Assembly (NCBI GenBank): GCA_965237995.1
Contig: CBDEGO010000004.1
Location: 124,001-188,000, forward strand
DNA from: JAAELZ01 sp965237995
GTDB taxonomy: Bacteria > Pseudomonadota > Gammaproteobacteria > Arenicellales > Poriferihabitantaceae
Reading direction: 5' to 3'
DNA: 64,000 bases
Of this stretch, positions 1 to 8,734 are shown in pieces (the first letter of the stretch is position 1; every line of letters begins with the position of its first letter). The notes beneath the pieces were generated by a model. The model searched no databases and had not been told where the DNA came from. It saw only the letters and a program-made list of their open reading frames with translations. Both the position numbers and the translations under genes were made by a program.

Positions 1-201
1 TTTGTACTCCACCATTTTTTGGTAGTGCTCCAATGAGAACTGACCATCGCCCCCCACGAATGACAAATAAAATAACCAGCCCACCGGAACCAAAATGATG
101 GATATCACTACCAGCACGGCTGGAATAGAAAAACCCATCAACATCCATTGCTCGCGTGATTCTTGCTGCCGCAATGCGTTGTAATTAAGGGGCGCACTCA
201 C
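1..201 (-). CDS. ABC transporter permease, PotB-like (partial)
   Basis: This is the N-terminal end of an inner-membrane permease; the rest lies beyond base 1. Reading from a GTG at 201 gives about 67 residues: a short polar cytoplasmic leader, then one strongly hydrophobic segment (roughly residues 22-42, containing VLVVISIILVPVGW), then a periplasmic stretch GDGQFSLEHY of the kind seen after helix 1 in PotB-type polyamine permeases. The GTG overlaps the stop of the upstream ATPase by one base, so the two are translationally coupled. Family and position are clear from the ATPase and binding protein alongside; the substrate is not. A later in-frame ATG (about residue 20) would remove the leader and is less likely. 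Confidence 0.75.
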   Translation of the reverse strand, partial: MSAPLNYNALRQQESREQWMLMGFSIPAVLVVISIILVPVGWLFYLSFVGGDGQFSLEHYQKMVEYK

Positions 202-1322
202 TAATTGATACCTGGAATGATGGTCACATCCGACAAATATAAGCCTAAAGATATCTTATCTCCCGACTGCAAGGCGTTTTGAAACGATGCTGAATTGGTG
301 CCAAAACGCACCGACAATTCATGTTCATTTGCTACCGTAACAAGTGCAAAAGCTGAATCACCCTGAAACACAAACTCTTTCACGATTCCGTCAAACGAGA
401 TGAGGTTCTCATTTCCGCTGACAGATTCATCGCTAATGAACACCCGTTCTGGTCTGATGACTAACGACCAAGTATTACTATCATTTGACTGAAGTTCAGG
501 CGGCCCATCACTCACCCGTTGATTTTCAAAAAACAACTTCCCAGACGAGTCCGCAGTCAAAGGTAGGATAGTAGATTCTCCAATAAAATCGGCCACAAAC
601 GAATTTGACGGCTTGTTATAGATAACATCAGGAGTATCAATTTGCACAATCTCGCCCTTATTGATGACCGCAATTCGGTCAGACATGGTTAGCGCTTCAC
701 GCTGATCGTGTGTCACATACACCGTGGTAACTCCTAATTGACGGTGTAACTGCTTGAGTTCAATCTGCATTTGCTCACGCAATTTTTTGTCTAAGGCAGA
801 CAAGGGTTCGTCCATTAGCAAAATACGCGGTTTAAAAACAAACGCGCGCGCTAAAGCCACACGCTGCCTTTGTCCGCCTGATAACTGGTCGATATTTCTA
901 TCTCCCAGATCAGCCAACTGCACAGTCGCTAAGGCTTCAGCAACGCGCTGCGTTATTTCGGCTGTATCTACCTTACGAAGCTTTAGCGGAAAAGCCACGT
1001 TTTCAGCGACGGTCATGTGCGGAAATAAGGCGTAACTCTGGAACACCATCCCTACTTCGCGTCTATGAGGTGGCGTCAAAATCATCTCATCTTCGCCGAA
1101 TTGAATGCTGCCAGAATCCGGTCGATTAAAACCCGCAATGGCCATCAACAAAGTGGTTTTACCGGAACCAGATGGCCCCAACAATGTTAAAAATTCACCA
1201 CTTTTAACATCAACATCGACGTTATTTAACGCGTACATATCGCCATAACGCTTGGTTAGGCCTTTAACTGTAATCGGTAGCGCTGATTCAATATGTGGTT
1301 CGTTATTAGGATTATGTGCCAA
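201..1322 (-). CDS. ABC transporter ATP-binding protein, PotA-like
   Basis: Energises an importer of the spermidine/putrescine-iron-sulfate class at the cytoplasmic face. The 373 residues hold a complete nucleotide-binding domain: Walker A GPSGSGKTT at 49-57, Q-loop Q95, signature LSGGQ at 147-151, Walker B ILLMDEP at 167-173 and H-loop H205. A TOBE-type regulatory domain follows from about residue 285 to the end. Length and layout are those of PotA/FbpC subunits. It lies between the binding-protein gene upstream (122-base gap with a hairpin) and the permease gene downstream (1-base overlap). The polyamine reading rests mainly on the PotD-like binding protein; a related amine or organic ion is equally possible. 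Confidence 0.9.
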   Translation of the reverse strand: MAHNPNNEPHIESALPITVKGLTKRYGDMYALNNVDVDVKSGEFLTLLGPSGSGKTTLLMAIAGFNRPDSGSIQFGEDEMILTPPHRREVGMVFQSYALFPHMTVAENVAFPLKLRKVDTAEITQRVAEALATVQLADLGDRNIDQLSGGQRQRVALARAFVFKPRILLMDEPLSALDKKLREQMQIELKQLHRQLGVTTVYVTHDQREALTMSDRIAVINKGEIVQIDTPDVIYNKPSNSFVADFIGESTILPLTADSSGKLFFENQRVSDGPPELQSNDSNTWSLVIRPERVFISDESVSGNENLISFDGIVKEFVFQGDSAFALVTVANEHELSVRFGTNSASFQNALQSGDKISLGLYLSDVTIIPGIN

Positions 1323-1335
1323 AACAAAAACTCCT

Positions 1336-1371
1336 GAATAAAAATAGGCCGGGCAAATTTCTTCGCCCGGC
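1336..1371 (-). terminator. Hairpin with U-rich tail between binding-protein and ATPase genes
   Basis: GCCGGGC at 1348-1354 pairs perfectly with GCCCGGC at 1365-1371 around a 10-base loop. Read on the minus strand the stem is followed by CTATTTTTATT, so it has the form of an intrinsic terminator. It sits just after the solute-binding-protein gene and before the ATPase gene. In ABC importers such hairpins commonly give partial read-through and 3' protection, so that binding protein exceeds membrane components; that role here is inferred. Confidence 0.7.
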
Positions 1372-1444
1372 GCTGGGTTACAACTCGCTCTTTTTTATAA
1401 TCTCAGCATAAAGTAGCGAATGCAGAGGTTATGCAGGAATCAAC

Positions 1445-2521
1445 CTACTCGCTTAATAACTCCATGTATAGCTCAAGCGCTTTTACGCGATTCTTGGCGT
1501 ACCAATCTAGACTCACCGGCAACATCAGCGGCACATTTTTAGGGTGCGAAGGCAAGGCTTCAATCAACTCCTTAGGTGCTGTTGTAATGTCGTAAGCTCC
1601 CTTATTAGTAGGGCCGTATGTAATATGAAATGGCAAATTGGCTTGATACTCCGCCTTTGACACTTCTGCCAAGAACTTCATCGCCTCATCTTTATTGGGC
1701 GCACCTTTAGGCATCGCGAAGCAATCATAGTCCAATAAAGCTTGGTCGAAAGAATAGCCTACTTTTGCCCCATCTTTCTTTGCGTTATCAAAACGACCGT
1801 TCCAACCCGTTGACATATCAACTTCGGCGTCTTTCATTAACTGCGCTTGCATTGCGCCAGACTCCCAAAACACAGAGATATGCGGCTTAAGTTCGCGAAT
1901 CTTATTAATCGCTCGCTTCATGCCTTCTTCGGTTGATAGAACTTCATAGACTTGGTCCATTGGTACACCGTCCGCCATCAATGCAGGTTCTAAAGCGCCA
2001 TCAACATTATTAGCACGATAGGCGCGCGTACCAGGGAATTTTTCTACGTCCCAAAAATCAGCCCACGTTTTCGGTGCGTCGGCGCTACCTGGCTCGCCAT
2101 ACTTATCAGTATTCCACGACATTACCGTTGCGAACACATCAGAGCCAACGCAATAGTCCGTGTACAGACCTGGGAAAAAATTAGAGACATCCACCACGTC
2201 ATAATCAATTTTCTCTAGGCAACCTTTTGCTGCTGCAGAAGCTGAACCGCCAGAACCCGTCACCACTAAATCCCAATTCACTGAGCCAGACTCAACCTGC
2301 AAGCAGGTTTTAGACATGCTTGCGCCTGATTCACGTACGATCTCAATGCCTGAATTCTTTGAAGCATCGGTAAACAAGGCTTTGTCTTGCGCATCGCCGT
2401 AACTGCCACCCCATGATACAACCGTCACCGGCCCTGCTGATACTGTGCCTGCAACGACGGTTAAACCCGCGGCTAATAGCACAGAACTTACGTGCTGAAT
2501 TGATTTTGAAATTTGTTTCAT
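1445..2521 (-). CDS. Extracellular solute-binding protein, PotD-like
   Basis: Periplasmic receptor that should deliver the substrate to the importer encoded downstream. The 358-residue product begins with a Sec signal peptide (KQISKS, hydrophobic core, cleavage likely after GTVSA at residue 29). The mature protein opens with VTVVSWGGSYGDAQ, the start expected of the bacterial solute-binding family that includes PotD/PotF and iron-binding proteins. Motifs such as WADFWDVEKFPG are typical of polyamine-type binding proteins. It is first in the operon, 122 bases before the ATPase, with a terminator-like hairpin between them. The class is confident; the ligand cannot be read from sequence alone. 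Confidence 0.88.
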   Translation of the reverse strand: MKQISKSIQHVSSVLLAAGLTVVAGTVSAGPVTVVSWGGSYGDAQDKALFTDASKNSGIEIVRESGASMSKTCLQVESGSVNWDLVVTGSGGSASAAAKGCLEKIDYDVVDVSNFFPGLYTDYCVGSDVFATVMSWNTDKYGEPGSADAPKTWADFWDVEKFPGTRAYRANNVDGALEPALMADGVPMDQVYEVLSTEEGMKRAINKIRELKPHISVFWESGAMQAQLMKDAEVDMSTGWNGRFDNAKKDGAKVGYSFDQALLDYDCFAMPKGAPNKDEAMKFLAEVSKAEYQANLPFHITYGPTNKGAYDITTAPKELIEALPSHPKNVPLMLPVSLDWYAKNRVKALELYMELLSE

Positions 2522-2661
2522 TTAGGACTCCTCTGATGGTTTTATAGATTATTGACAACAACCAGAATGTGAGTGGCATGCTGTCAGGCTAATAATTTAC
2601 TTTTTCTATTGGCTTTGGACCTCGCTAATTGCGATCGGCCTTAACCTTTATTTGTATTACA

Positions 2662-2691
2662 AGAATACCCCAGTCGAAACTAAGGCGTCAA
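2662..2691 (-). promoter_or_regulatory. Candidate sigma-70 promoter for the ABC importer operon
   Basis: On the minus strand TTGACG (2691-2686) is followed after 18 bases by TATTCT (2667-2662), a fair match to -35 and -10 boxes. It lies about 140 bases upstream of the binding-protein start. The rest of the 387-base gap 2522-2908, between the importer and the 3' end of dbpA, shows no ORF with coding character. Called by eye only. Confidence 0.35.
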
Positions 2692-2908
2692 ATTAATCTG
2701 AGAATCTCACTACCTAAGCAGCAATCTAAACAATTGCTACTCATTAAGTACAAAGAACACCCTTCTACATAGAGATAGATTCTGCAAAGGAGATTGTGAA
2801 TATCGTGTAGTACGAACAGAAAGATCAGTAAGGCTCAACCAACGATCAACCTTTTAGAAGGTAAAGCCAATCGCCACGTTAGAGCTTTAAAGGACTTAGA
2901 TAAATTGC

Positions 2909-4300
2909 TTACCTACCGCGCATTAATCTGGCACGCACGTTGCGCCCCTTCATCTTTCCATTGGCTAATTTGTTCAGCGCTTTTTTTGCCACAGCCGCGC
3001 TTACCGCGACATAAGCACGGTTATCAAATAAATTTATCTTACCCACTTCCTTACCCTGAATGCCATTTTCGCCAGTCAACGCACCTAAAATATCACCTGC
3101 GCGTATCTTTTGTTTCTTACCACCGTCGATTAACAAAGTGACCATTGTCGCTTCTATAGGGTCGCCATTAAGGACTGATTTTGCCGGTAATGCTTCACCT
3201 GTTATCTCATAGCCCAACACATCTTTTAGTTGTGCTAACTTATAATCTTCCTTAGCGCTGAATAAAGTGAATGCGAGACCTTTACTGCCTGCCCTACCAG
3301 TACGACCAACTCGGTGTACGTGTACTTCGCTATCGCGGGCAATTTCGAAATTAATCACCGCATCCAGCGAATCAATGTCTAAACCGCGCGCAGCGACATC
3401 TGTCGCTACCAACACACATGCGCTCTTATTGGAAAACCGCACTAAAGTTTGGTCGCGGTCGCGCTGTTCTAGATCACCATGTATCGCCAATACACTGAAA
3501 CCAAAGGCATCCAACTCATCGGCAACTTCTTGGGTTTCGCGCTTGGTGTTACAGAAAATGACTGTCGATTCTGGTCGATTCTCTAATAGCAATAAACGAA
3601 CCGCCATTAAGCGATCAGCGGTGCTAGTTACTTGATAAAAATGTTGTTCAATAACCGCATTATCGTGAGTCGATTCGACTTTGACTGAAACAGGGAGTTG
3701 GGTGATGCGTTGCGCAATTTTGTTAATCTCCTTCGGAAAGGTTGCGCTAAATAGCAATGTCTGGCGACTTGTTGGCATCTTTTCGACAATGGCATCTAGG
3801 GCATCTTGAAAACCCATTTCTAGCATACGGTCGGCTTCGTCTAATATCAACATAGTCACATGCGCTACATCAAGCGTCTGTTTACGAATATGCTCTTCAA
3901 CTCTACCCGGAGTACCTACAATAATATGCGCGCCGTGTTCTAAAGAACCGATTTGTGGGCCAAACGGCGTACCGCCACAAAGAGTAAGCACCTTCACATT
4001 ATGTCTAGCTCTAGCTAAGCGGCGGATTTCTTTGGCAACTTGGTCAGCCAATTCACGCGTGGGGCAAAGCACTAAAGATTGAATACGAAATTTCTTAACG
4101 TCCAATTTTTGCAACATGCCCAAACCAAATGCAGCGGTTTTACCTGAGCCCGTTTTGCCTTGGCCGATGAGGTCCTTACCATCAATAATCGCGGGCAAGC
4201 TTTGCGCTTGAATCGGCGTCATCACTTCATAATTAAGCGAAGTGAGACCTTGTAATAAGTCTTGATCTAGTGGTAAGGAAGAAAAAGCGGTGTTGGTCAC
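2909..4300 (-). CDS. dbpA: ATP-dependent RNA helicase DbpA
   Basis: DEAD-box helicase that acts in large-ribosomal-subunit assembly, recruited to 23S rRNA by its C-terminal domain. The 463 residues show the full motif set: Q-motif TPIQAQSLP near 28-36, Walker A GQGKTGSGKT at 46-55, PTREL near 80, DEAD at 154-157, SAT in LLFSATF, and HRVGRTGRAG. The last 80 or so residues (from about 385) form the DbpA-specific RNA-binding domain, with the typical KIRAGDILGAL and VGKINLFDNRAYVAV stretches; this separates DbpA from RhlE, SrmB and CsdA. It stands alone, with no close neighbour on its strand. Confidence 0.95.
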   Translation of the reverse strand: MTNTAFSSLPLDQDLLQGLTSLNYEVMTPIQAQSLPAIIDGKDLIGQGKTGSGKTAAFGLGMLQKLDVKKFRIQSLVLCPTRELADQVAKEIRRLARARHNVKVLTLCGGTPFGPQIGSLEHGAHIIVGTPGRVEEHIRKQTLDVAHVTMLILDEADRMLEMGFQDALDAIVEKMPTSRQTLLFSATFPKEINKIAQRITQLPVSVKVESTHDNAVIEQHFYQVTSTADRLMAVRLLLLENRPESTVIFCNTKRETQEVADELDAFGFSVLAIHGDLEQRDRDQTLVRFSNKSACVLVATDVAARGLDIDSLDAVINFEIARDSEVHVHRVGRTGRAGSKGLAFTLFSAKEDYKLAQLKDVLGYEITGEALPAKSVLNGDPIEATMVTLLIDGGKKQKIRAGDILGALTGENGIQGKEVGKINLFDNRAYVAVSAAVAKKALNKLANGKMKGRNVRARLMRGR

Positions 4301-4592
4301 AAAGAAGCCTGCTGGTTTGACTACATAGCCCGAAGGGCGAGGCGGCCCATTATAACCACTTTTAAATTACTTACTGGCTAAAACCATTAATAACCACCGT
4401 ACCACTGCACATTAAAGGCTAGCCCATAAACGCCCTTTTTGGGTTGGCTACCACCAATACACGCCGAGCATATATCACTACGTGCTTTCTCCAATTAGTC
4501 ACGTAAAGGAAGAGCAAAACAACAAAGGCAAAACCTCAAGAAGTTAAACCGCACTGGCGCCAATTGAACACGCTTTTCTCGCGGCAGTGTTG

Positions 4593-5819
4593 CTATTCGA
4601 AACTAGCTTCATACGAAGACTTGGTCAGTAGTTCATAACCATCGTTTGTGATCAGCACTTGCTGTTCAAGTTTGACACCATCGCGTTCGCCAACTGCACC
4701 GACATAACTTTCCACACAAACGACCATGCCTGCTTGCAGCGTATCGTCATAGCGCAGCGGCCCTGCAAATTTCTGGTCAATTCTTGGATACTCGTCACAC
4801 ATACCCACCCCGTGAATAACACAGTTGTATGCATTAGCATGATATTGTTCGTCTTGATCATAAGTTTGGGCACGAAAATCCGAAAACGACAAGCCAGGCT
4901 TTAGCAGCGTCATATTGTATTCAACCTCGGTTCTGGCTGCCTGATACAGTTCCTTTTGGCGTTTTGTTGGAGAACCTGGACCACAATAAAACGTGCGCGA
5001 AACATCTGCACAATACCCATAAGGCCCCACCATATCGGTATCTAAACCCACTAAGTCACCCGCCTTCACTTTGCGAGGTGAGGCTTCTTGCAGCCATGGA
5101 TTAATGCGTGAGCCAGAAGCCAACATGCGACCATCGTGCCAGTCTCCATTGTTGGCTAGATTGGCATAATTAATAATACCCCACAGTTGCAATTCGGAAA
5201 CGCCTGGCCTCAGCACTTGTTTCATCTTGGCGATGCCGTGTTCCGCCACCGCCACGGCCCAGCGCATACAGTCGATTTCGTCCGGCGACTTTATCAGCCG
5301 CGCAGCTTCTGAGACCTGCACACCATCGGTCACTTCTAGTCCCTGCGCTTCCAGTGCTTGAGTCAAACTCGGATTCACGTACTCAACAGCGACTCGCCGA
5401 TTGTCTGTACCTAAGTCAGACAGATAATGTTTGATATCGCCCACCAATAAATTTGCTCCTTCTGCAAGGCTTTGCCCGCCATCAAAGAACGAAAGCGGCC
5501 TGCCCTCAACCACACTATCAACGTGGTCAGACATATCCGTACCATATGCACCATGTAAAATGGTAGGGCCATCTTGCGATATAAACAAATACGTTGAGGG
5601 AATATGTGATTGAAATAAAGCGTAGTTGCGATAGTCCACTGCGTAACGCAGACAAATCGGATTAACTAAAACACACATAGCCACATTTTGAATGCGTAGT
5701 TGCTGCCGTATGCGGTCGAACCGATATTGCCGTAGCCGCTCGAGGTTAATTTGCGGCAACTCTCGAAACTGGCTTAAATCACTCCATGTTTCGCTTAACA
5801 CTGCTTGATCAGGATGCAC
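4593..5819 (-). CDS. dddP: DddP-like M24-family enzyme, probable DMSP lyase
   Basis: A 408-residue M24 (creatinase/prolidase-fold) protein with the metal-ligand pattern of DddP, which cleaves dimethylsulfoniopropionate to DMS and acrylate. Ordinary M24 peptidases have DxG at the first ligand; here it is D260-T-D262, then D272, H336, E370 and E385. From memory, Ruegeria lacuscaerulensis DddP uses D295, D297, D307, H371, E406 and E421 with D377 as catalytic base. The spacing D260-D262-D272-H336 is identical, D342 falls where D377 should, and E370/E385 fit with a one-residue gap. The N-terminal creatinase domain is about residues 25-170. It lies 21 bases after a HalD/BesD-like gene in the same operon, divergent from a LysR gene. 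Other DddP-like M24 enzymes act on unknown substrates, so activity is inferred. Confidence 0.72.
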   Translation of the reverse strand: MHPDQAVLSETWSDLSQFRELPQINLERLRQYRFDRIRQQLRIQNVAMCVLVNPICLRYAVDYRNYALFQSHIPSTYLFISQDGPTILHGAYGTDMSDHVDSVVEGRPLSFFDGGQSLAEGANLLVGDIKHYLSDLGTDNRRVAVEYVNPSLTQALEAQGLEVTDGVQVSEAARLIKSPDEIDCMRWAVAVAEHGIAKMKQVLRPGVSELQLWGIINYANLANNGDWHDGRMLASGSRINPWLQEASPRKVKAGDLVGLDTDMVGPYGYCADVSRTFYCGPGSPTKRQKELYQAARTEVEYNMTLLKPGLSFSDFRAQTYDQDEQYHANAYNCVIHGVGMCDEYPRIDQKFAGPLRYDDTLQAGMVVCVESYVGAVGERDGVKLEQQVLITNDGYELLTKSSYEASFE

Positions 5820-5840
5820 TTTTAAACCCCTAAACTTAAT

Positions 5841-6710
5841 CTAATCCGTCAACGCGTCAGGCCGTCTGGCTTCACGCTCGTAATGAATCGGCAACGCTCG
5901 GCCATAGAACTGTTTAGCTCGCTCTGGCCGATTAACCGTCACTGGATCAAGCACATAGGTAGGTAGGGCAATGATCCGTTGTTTGGCCCCTTTAACTGGC
6001 GTCACTCGATGCAAGGAATAGCGCCCTTTAAACAATTGCAAATCACCTTCACGTAAGTCAAGCGAATGGGGTTTGTCAGACTCACCTCGTAGAACCTTGC
6101 CCACGTCATCAAAATTTTCTTGCTCGGGTGACCGAATATCAGGCGCATACTGAAACGTGCCACCCTCTTCGGCTTCTTGCACCAAAATACTAACGGTGAA
6201 TTCATTACCATCAAAATGCCACGGGAAATATTGGTTGTCTCCCATAATTGAATAAGGGTTGCAGCCGAGTGGATCCGCCCATTGATATATAGGCCACACA
6301 CCGACACATTCACCCACGAAACGAGTCATGACTTCATTATGGTAAATGGTATTTAGGTCTGAATGTTGATCTAATAAATCTGAATTAATGAATCCACTGC
6401 TGCGGTCTTGAAAAAATCGCTGAGGATGATCTTCGGGCAATGTGTCCACATCCTTGGTCATATAAGGATTGTGTCTATCTTGCGACCAAAAGGTTTGTGG
6501 CATTAAGCGGGTTGCTTCTTCTTGCATGCGGCCTAATGACTCTTGACGCATAAAATTGGGTATCAGCGCGCAACCCACGCTATCTAGTTCTTTACGGCAC
6601 TCTTTAATGAGTTGCTGAGTAATAGGGTTATCTAACTCATGGATTGGATAACGGTCTAGGTCAACCATCTGTGCGAGTGAAGGAGCGTAAGTCATGGACA
6701 TCACATTCAA
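5841..6710 (-). CDS. HalD/BesD-like Fe(II)/2-oxoglutarate oxygenase (HxD type)
   Basis: A 289-residue double-stranded beta-helix oxygenase resembling the HalD/BesD family (amino-acid halogenases and relatives). The iron ligands are visible as H165-F-D167 in the WHFDGNEF motif and H234 in SLHRVTPVKG, with R245 placed to bind 2-oxoglutarate. Radical halogenases of this group replace the aspartate of HxD by glycine to make room for chloride; here the aspartate is present, so hydroxylation rather than halogenation is expected. It is the first gene of a two-gene operon with the DddP-like enzyme (21-base gap). A free amino acid or a small zwitterion is a plausible substrate. Three N-terminal Met codons (1, 4, 6) are possible starts. 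Confidence 0.75.
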   Translation of the reverse strand: MNVMSMTYAPSLAQMVDLDRYPIHELDNPITQQLIKECRKELDSVGCALIPNFMRQESLGRMQEEATRLMPQTFWSQDRHNPYMTKDVDTLPEDHPQRFFQDRSSGFINSDLLDQHSDLNTIYHNEVMTRFVGECVGVWPIYQWADPLGCNPYSIMGDNQYFPWHFDGNEFTVSILVQEAEEGGTFQYAPDIRSPEQENFDDVGKVLRGESDKPHSLDLREGDLQLFKGRYSLHRVTPVKGAKQRIIALPTYVLDPVTVNRPERAKQFYGRALPIHYEREARRPDALTD

Positions 6711-6758
6711 AGAAGTAATCGCTAAATTGTAGAACCAAGCATTAATCCAATCAAACGC

Positions 6759-6778
6759 ATATTAATGGATGATAATAT
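6759..6778. promoter_or_regulatory. Candidate LysR-type operator in divergent promoter
   Basis: The 97-base divergent gap 6711-6807 contains the dyad ATATTA-N8-TAATAT at 6759-6778 in a very AT-rich stretch. LysR regulators bind dyads of the T-N11-A type in exactly this position between their own gene and a divergent target. The match is suggestive only, since AT-rich DNA yields such dyads by chance. Confidence 0.3.
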
Positions 6779-6807
6779 TAGCTATATCGATTTAAGCGCA
6801 TCTTAGA

Positions 6808-7662
6808 ATGTACATAGACCACATCAAAACATTTCTAGAAATTTCGACGACTGGCAGTTTTCAACTCGCGGCAGACAAATTGCATGTCACTCAATCAACG
6901 GTTAGCGCGCGCATTAAAGCGCTGGAGGAACAACTAAACCGCACTTTATTTGTCCGCAAGAGAAGCGGTACTGAACTCACCGCTGGTGGCCAACGGTTTC
7001 ACCCGCACGCGCTAAGCGTAGTACAGGCTTGGGAAAGGGCCAGACAAGAAGTGGCGCTGCCCGAAGAATTCACGGCCATTGTAAACATGGGCATTCAGCT
7101 AAACCACTGGTCGCACATTGCCGACCCCTGGTTAGCCTGGATGGAAGCCGATGCGCCTGATGTTGCCACCCACATCATCGCAGAATACTCAGAAGCACTC
7201 ATGCGCCAGATGCGTGATGGCACTCTTGAACTCGCGGTTTTATATGAACCTCAACACTGCCCCGGCGTAAAAATAGAACCCTTGCTTACCGAAGAGGTGG
7301 TACTGGTGTCGACCGAACCCCGAACGCTCAACAGCAACCGAACTCCGGGTTACATTTATGTTGATTGGGGCGACACTTATAAAAGCCAATATAGCTTAGC
7401 TTTCCCTGATGCGCCCACTATTAAAGTGTCAGTAGGATTAGGCTCGGTAGGTCTTGAGCATATTTTGAACCGTGGCGGGTCTGGGTATTTCATCACCAGT
7501 ATGGTCCAATCACTATTGGATCAGGGCGTATTACATAGAGTCACTGATGCCCCCGTTTTTGAACGACCGTTATACTTGGTTTATCAGGAAGAGCCACTAA
7601 ACTTGGAATTACTAAACACCGCTATTACTGGCCTGCGACAAGTCATCAGTCGGTCTATTTAA
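6808..7662 (+). CDS. LysR family transcriptional regulator
   Basis: A 284-residue LysR-type regulator. The N-terminal winged helix-turn-helix is clear: FLEISTTGSFQLAADKL followed by VTQSTVSARIKALEEQL (about residues 9-46), then ELTAGGQRF. The remainder is a periplasmic-binding-protein-like effector domain, somewhat shorter than average. It is transcribed away from the oxygenase/DddP-like operon with a 97-base shared promoter region, the classic arrangement for a LysR activator of the divergent genes. The inducer could be DMSP, acrylate or another substrate of that pathway; this is inference from position. Confidence 0.88.
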   Translation: MYIDHIKTFLEISTTGSFQLAADKLHVTQSTVSARIKALEEQLNRTLFVRKRSGTELTAGGQRFHPHALSVVQAWERARQEVALPEEFTAIVNMGIQLNHWSHIADPWLAWMEADAPDVATHIIAEYSEALMRQMRDGTLELAVLYEPQHCPGVKIEPLLTEEVVLVSTEPRTLNSNRTPGYIYVDWGDTYKSQYSLAFPDAPTIKVSVGLGSVGLEHILNRGGSGYFITSMVQSLLDQGVLHRVTDAPVFERPLYLVYQEEPLNLELLNTAITGLRQVISRSI

Positions 7663-7825
7663 TTTCTAACCGTAAATGGCCAACGATCAAATCTATTATT
7701 GCATCAAACGTTGCTACACAGCCGTTAAGGTGAAGTAATACGATACGACTTATCACTTATATTCATTTTACTTGTTTAACAAGCTGAGGTTAAATCTGGA
7801 CATCTACTATGGTTCATACAACACA

Positions 7826-8713
7826 ATGAAAGTCGCATTTTTTGGCCTTGGCGTAATGGGCGGCCCAATGGCTGCAAACATTATTGCTAACAAGCAACAT
7901 TCAGTGAGTGTGTACGATTTAGACACAAACAAAATAAAGCCATTAACGCAACAAGGTGGCCTAGCCATTGATCAGATAGGCACGGCCATTGCCGAGGCTG
8001 ACGTGGTGATGTCGTCCTTACCTGGCCCGAAGCAAATAGAATCGTTTGCCTTTGACCAAGACGGAGTGTTTGCTAACGCAAAACGGGGCAGTACATGGAT
8101 TGAACTAAGCACCAATAATTTAGCCACCTGTCAAAAAATGGCTGAGGCTGCTAGCCTTCAAGGTATTCACTTACTTGACTCACCTGTTTCTGGTGGAGAC
8201 GAAGGCGCCAAAGCGGGCACCCTAACCATTATGGTAGGAGGTGATGAAGCGGTCTTTAAGCAGCATAAACCTGTTTATGACCTGATAGCTAAAGACATTC
8301 GTTTTCTGGGGCAATCTGGCGCAGGGTATGCTGCTAAAATTTCTCAGGTTGTGCTGTGTTATTTACACAGCATCGCGCTGGCCGAAGCGATGATGTTGGG
8401 CGTAAAAGCGGGAGTCAACGCCGCCGAAATGCTGAGTATTATTCAAAACAGCACGGGCCGCAGTTATGTAGCAGATCGCTACGGCCCCCCTATTTTGAAT
8501 GGCGACTATGACCCCTCATTCACGCTGGGCCTCGCCTTAAAAGACATGAAACTCGCGCTTGAACTTGCACAAACCTTAGAGATAAAACTGCCGATGTGCG
8601 ATATGGTTACAGACATCTATCAACAAGCCTGTGATGCATTTGGCTTAGATGCAAACCACCTGATGGCGGTGCGTATTTTAGAAGAACACTGCGACACTTA
8701 TTTGCGCGCTTAA
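7826..8713 (+). CDS. NAD(P)-dependent 3-hydroxyisobutyrate dehydrogenase family oxidoreductase
   Basis: Cytoplasmic beta-hydroxyacid dehydrogenase of 295 residues. The Rossmann motif GLGVMGGPMA (7-16) is followed by the substrate-binding DSPVSGGDEGAKAGTL (118-133) and the catalytic lysine K171 in GAGYAAKISQ. An open frame extends upstream to a TTG at 7772, but the family begins with MKVAFFGLG, so the ATG at 7826 is chosen. It leads a three-gene operon with a class II aldolase-like gene (21-base gap) and a broken enolase-superfamily gene. That set resembles sugar-acid or tetronate-type pathways (LtnD/OtnC-like), but the substrate cannot be fixed from sequence. Confidence 0.85.
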   Translation: MKVAFFGLGVMGGPMAANIIANKQHSVSVYDLDTNKIKPLTQQGGLAIDQIGTAIAEADVVMSSLPGPKQIESFAFDQDGVFANAKRGSTWIELSTNNLATCQKMAEAASLQGIHLLDSPVSGGDEGAKAGTLTIMVGGDEAVFKQHKPVYDLIAKDIRFLGQSGAGYAAKISQVVLCYLHSIALAEAMMLGVKAGVNAAEMLSIIQNSTGRSYVADRYGPPILNGDYDPSFTLGLALKDMKLALELAQTLEIKLPMCDMVTDIYQQACDAFGLDANHLMAVRILEEHCDTYLRA

Positions 8714-8734
8714 ACAACCTTACTACATAAAGCC

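Noticed and set aside
754..1035. Plus-strand ORF opposite the ABC ATPase gene
   Set aside because: It lies wholly within a gene with complete ATPase motifs and shows no family signal of its own; like many other antisense frames in the window, it is a shadow.
7772..7825. Upstream extension of the 3-hydroxyisobutyrate-dehydrogenase-like gene from a TTG
   Set aside because: The extra 18 residues do not resemble the family start, and the ATG at 7826 begins directly with the Rossmann strand.
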